The notes beneath the pieces are model-generated. The model did not search any database and was not told the DNA's origin. It worked only from the letters and a program-made list of their open reading frames with translations. A stretch of 64,000 bases of DNA from CAWHXG01 sp963833235 (GTDB taxonomy: Bacteria; Pseudomonadota; Alphaproteobacteria; Rhodobacterales; Rhodobacteraceae): positions 310,001 through 374,000 of the forward strand of contig CAWHXG010000006.1 in assembly GCA_963833235.1 (NCBI GenBank), in the 5' to 3' direction. This document shows, piece by piece, positions 63,111-64,000 of this stretch (position 1 is its first letter; every line of letters begins with the position of its first letter). Both the position numbers and the translations under genes were made by a program.

Positions 63111-64000
63111 TCAGCTGAACATCTCCGCCAGATCCACCGTGCTTCGCTGCCCCAGATCGCCGCGATGCCGTTCCAGGAACGCGTCCGTCGCGCGGTACCC
63201 CGCCGCGCGCAGCTGCGCCATGATGTAGGGCTGCGGCAGAAGCTTCGTCACCGCCGAGAGCGACCGCATCAGATCGTCGTCGGCGATCATGTGGATCTTC
63301 ACGTCGCGCATCTGCCCCGGCGCCAGCGTGCCGTCCACCAGCAGCCGCTGCACGAAGCCGATCGCCCGCAGCTCGCGCAGCAGCGACGAGTTGAAGCTGA
63401 TCTCGTTCATCCGGTTCTCGATGGCGCGCGGGGTCTTGGGCACCTCGTCGCGCTCCAGCGGGTTGATGTTGACGATCACGATATCCTCGGGAAACGCCGG
63501 ATCGAACAGCGGGTAGAGCGCCGGGTTCCCCGTATAGCCGCCATCCCAGAACGCCTCCACCCGGCCCGAACGCGCGTCATAGATCTCGATGGCCTGGAAC
63601 ATCGTCGGCAGGCAGGCCGAGGCCAGGATCACGTCGGTCGTCACCTCCGACTCGTCGAACACCCGGATCTTGCCGTCGCGCACCTTGGTGGTGTTCACGA
63701 AGAAGGCCGGGCCGTCGGTGCTGCACACCTGTCGAAGGCGGAATGGTCCACCACCCGGCGCAGCGGATGGTGATACGCGGCGCCCGTGGCATAGGGCGCT
63801 GATCACCTGGGCGATCGCGTCGCCCACCGCCAGCGGCATCGACAGTTCCATCGCCCGGGCGATCGCGCCCGTGCGCCGGCAAAAAGCTCTCATCCAGGTG
63901 GTCAGCCGCAGGTCGCTGACGGCCCCCACCTGCCCCCAGAGCCAGTCGAGGTTCGCGCGCGCCGCCGCCCGCCTCGGCGCCCGGCGCCGAGGCCAGCCCC
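63111..64000 (-). CDS. Patatin-like phospholipase (N-terminus outside window; frame breaks)
   Basis: C-terminal part of a patatin-family acyl hydrolase. Legible segments are LTTWMRAFCRR, then PAFFVNTTKVRDGKIRVFDESEVTTDVILASACLPTMFQAIEI and the catalytic-Asp block FWDGGYTGNPALYPLF (DGG), which completes the Ser-Asp dyad whose serine lies beyond 64000. Frames break near 63960, 63795 and 63735, after which the reading returns to phase. It reads toward the entericidin-like gene. Lipid turnover or PHA-related roles are typical. Confidence 0.85.
   Translation of the reverse strand, partial: GWPRRRAPRRAAARANLDWLWGQVGAVSDLRLTTWMRAFCRRTGAIARAMELSMPLAVGDAIAQVISALCHGRRVSPSAAPGGGPFRLRQVCSTDGPAFFVNTTKVRDGKIRVFDESEVTTDVILASACLPTMFQAIEIYDARSGRVEAFWDGGYTGNPALYPLFDPAFPEDIVIVNINPLERDEVPKTPRAIENRMNEISFNSSLLRELRAIGFVQRLLVDGTLAPGQMRDVKIHMIADDDLMRSLSAVTKLLPQPYIMAQLRAAGYRATDAFLERHRGDLGQRSTVDLAEMFS

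Overview
The window is a 64 kb stretch of GC-rich bacterial chromosome, almost certainly from an alphaproteobacterium of the Rhodobacteraceae type. The evidence is a soluble PAS-only PhoR, a plant-type (class II) DAHP synthase, a PAS_5-type protein, a TamA/TamB pair, the dimethylglycine/sarcosine dehydrogenase family, a branched-chain amino acid type (HAAT) ABC operon, and long operons whose genes overlap by 4 bp (ATGA or GTGA). I see no rRNA, tRNA, insertion sequence, phage or CRISPR array; the region reads as ordinary chromosome dominated by transport and catabolism.

Layout. 1-7.4 kb: a dipeptide/oligopeptide ABC transporter (minus strand, ATPase cut by the window edge) with an Ntn-hydrolase of the acyltransferase/C45 family; a divergent GntR-type regulator with two winged helices and an M20 amidohydrolase form the plus-strand half. 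7.4-8.4 kb holds no convincing gene. 8.4-11.3 kb: a type I-secreted FG-GAP/RTX protein and a beta-hydroxyacid dehydrogenase. 11.6-18.3 kb: tamA-tamB. 18.5-25.9 kb: the phosphate regulon phoR-pstSCAB-phoU-phoB, with a three-repeat Pho box before pstS. 26.1-31.4 kb: a small receiver-like protein, a PLP sulfur-amino-acid enzyme, gamma carbonic anhydrase, guanylate kinase, a PAS protein and class II DAHP synthase. 31.6-39.5 kb: a GlxA-type AraC regulator, a PQQ-type sugar dehydrogenase and a HAAT ABC operon containing a small secreted protein. 39.7-46.6 kb: an Ala/Pro-rich unknown, a large dimethylglycine dehydrogenase-like flavoenzyme, a small membrane protein and modABC.

46.7-55.9 kb is the most interesting part: a nine-gene minus-strand operon (NMT1/THI5-like substrate-binding protein, ATPase, permease, cytosine-deaminase-like amidohydrolase, FAD-linked oxidase, two flavodoxin-fold reductases, 2-oxoglutarate/Fe oxygenase, creatininase-family hydrolase), with a divergent RidA-family gene. 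Nearly every junction is a 4-bp overlap, so one importer appears dedicated to one oxidative/hydrolytic pathway for a nitrogen heterocycle or cyclic amide that I cannot name. An orphan LuxR-type regulator follows. 57.1-64 kb is housekeeping: rpsB-tsf with a 14-bp tandem repeat between them, psuK-psuG (pseudouridine breakdown), a DUF502 membrane protein, a LysE exporter, a 43-residue entericidin-like lipoprotein and a truncated patatin phospholipase.

A technical warning: many genes in four zones (20.7-25.1, 30.4-30.6, 49.1-54.3 and 63.7-64.0 kb) are broken by single-base indels, several beside short homopolymers, although the proteins are otherwise well conserved across frames. Because essential or universally kept genes (pstSCAB, the only DAHP synthase seen here) are hit while other zones are clean, I read these as sequence errors, not pseudogenes, and give coordinates for the whole reconstructed gene.
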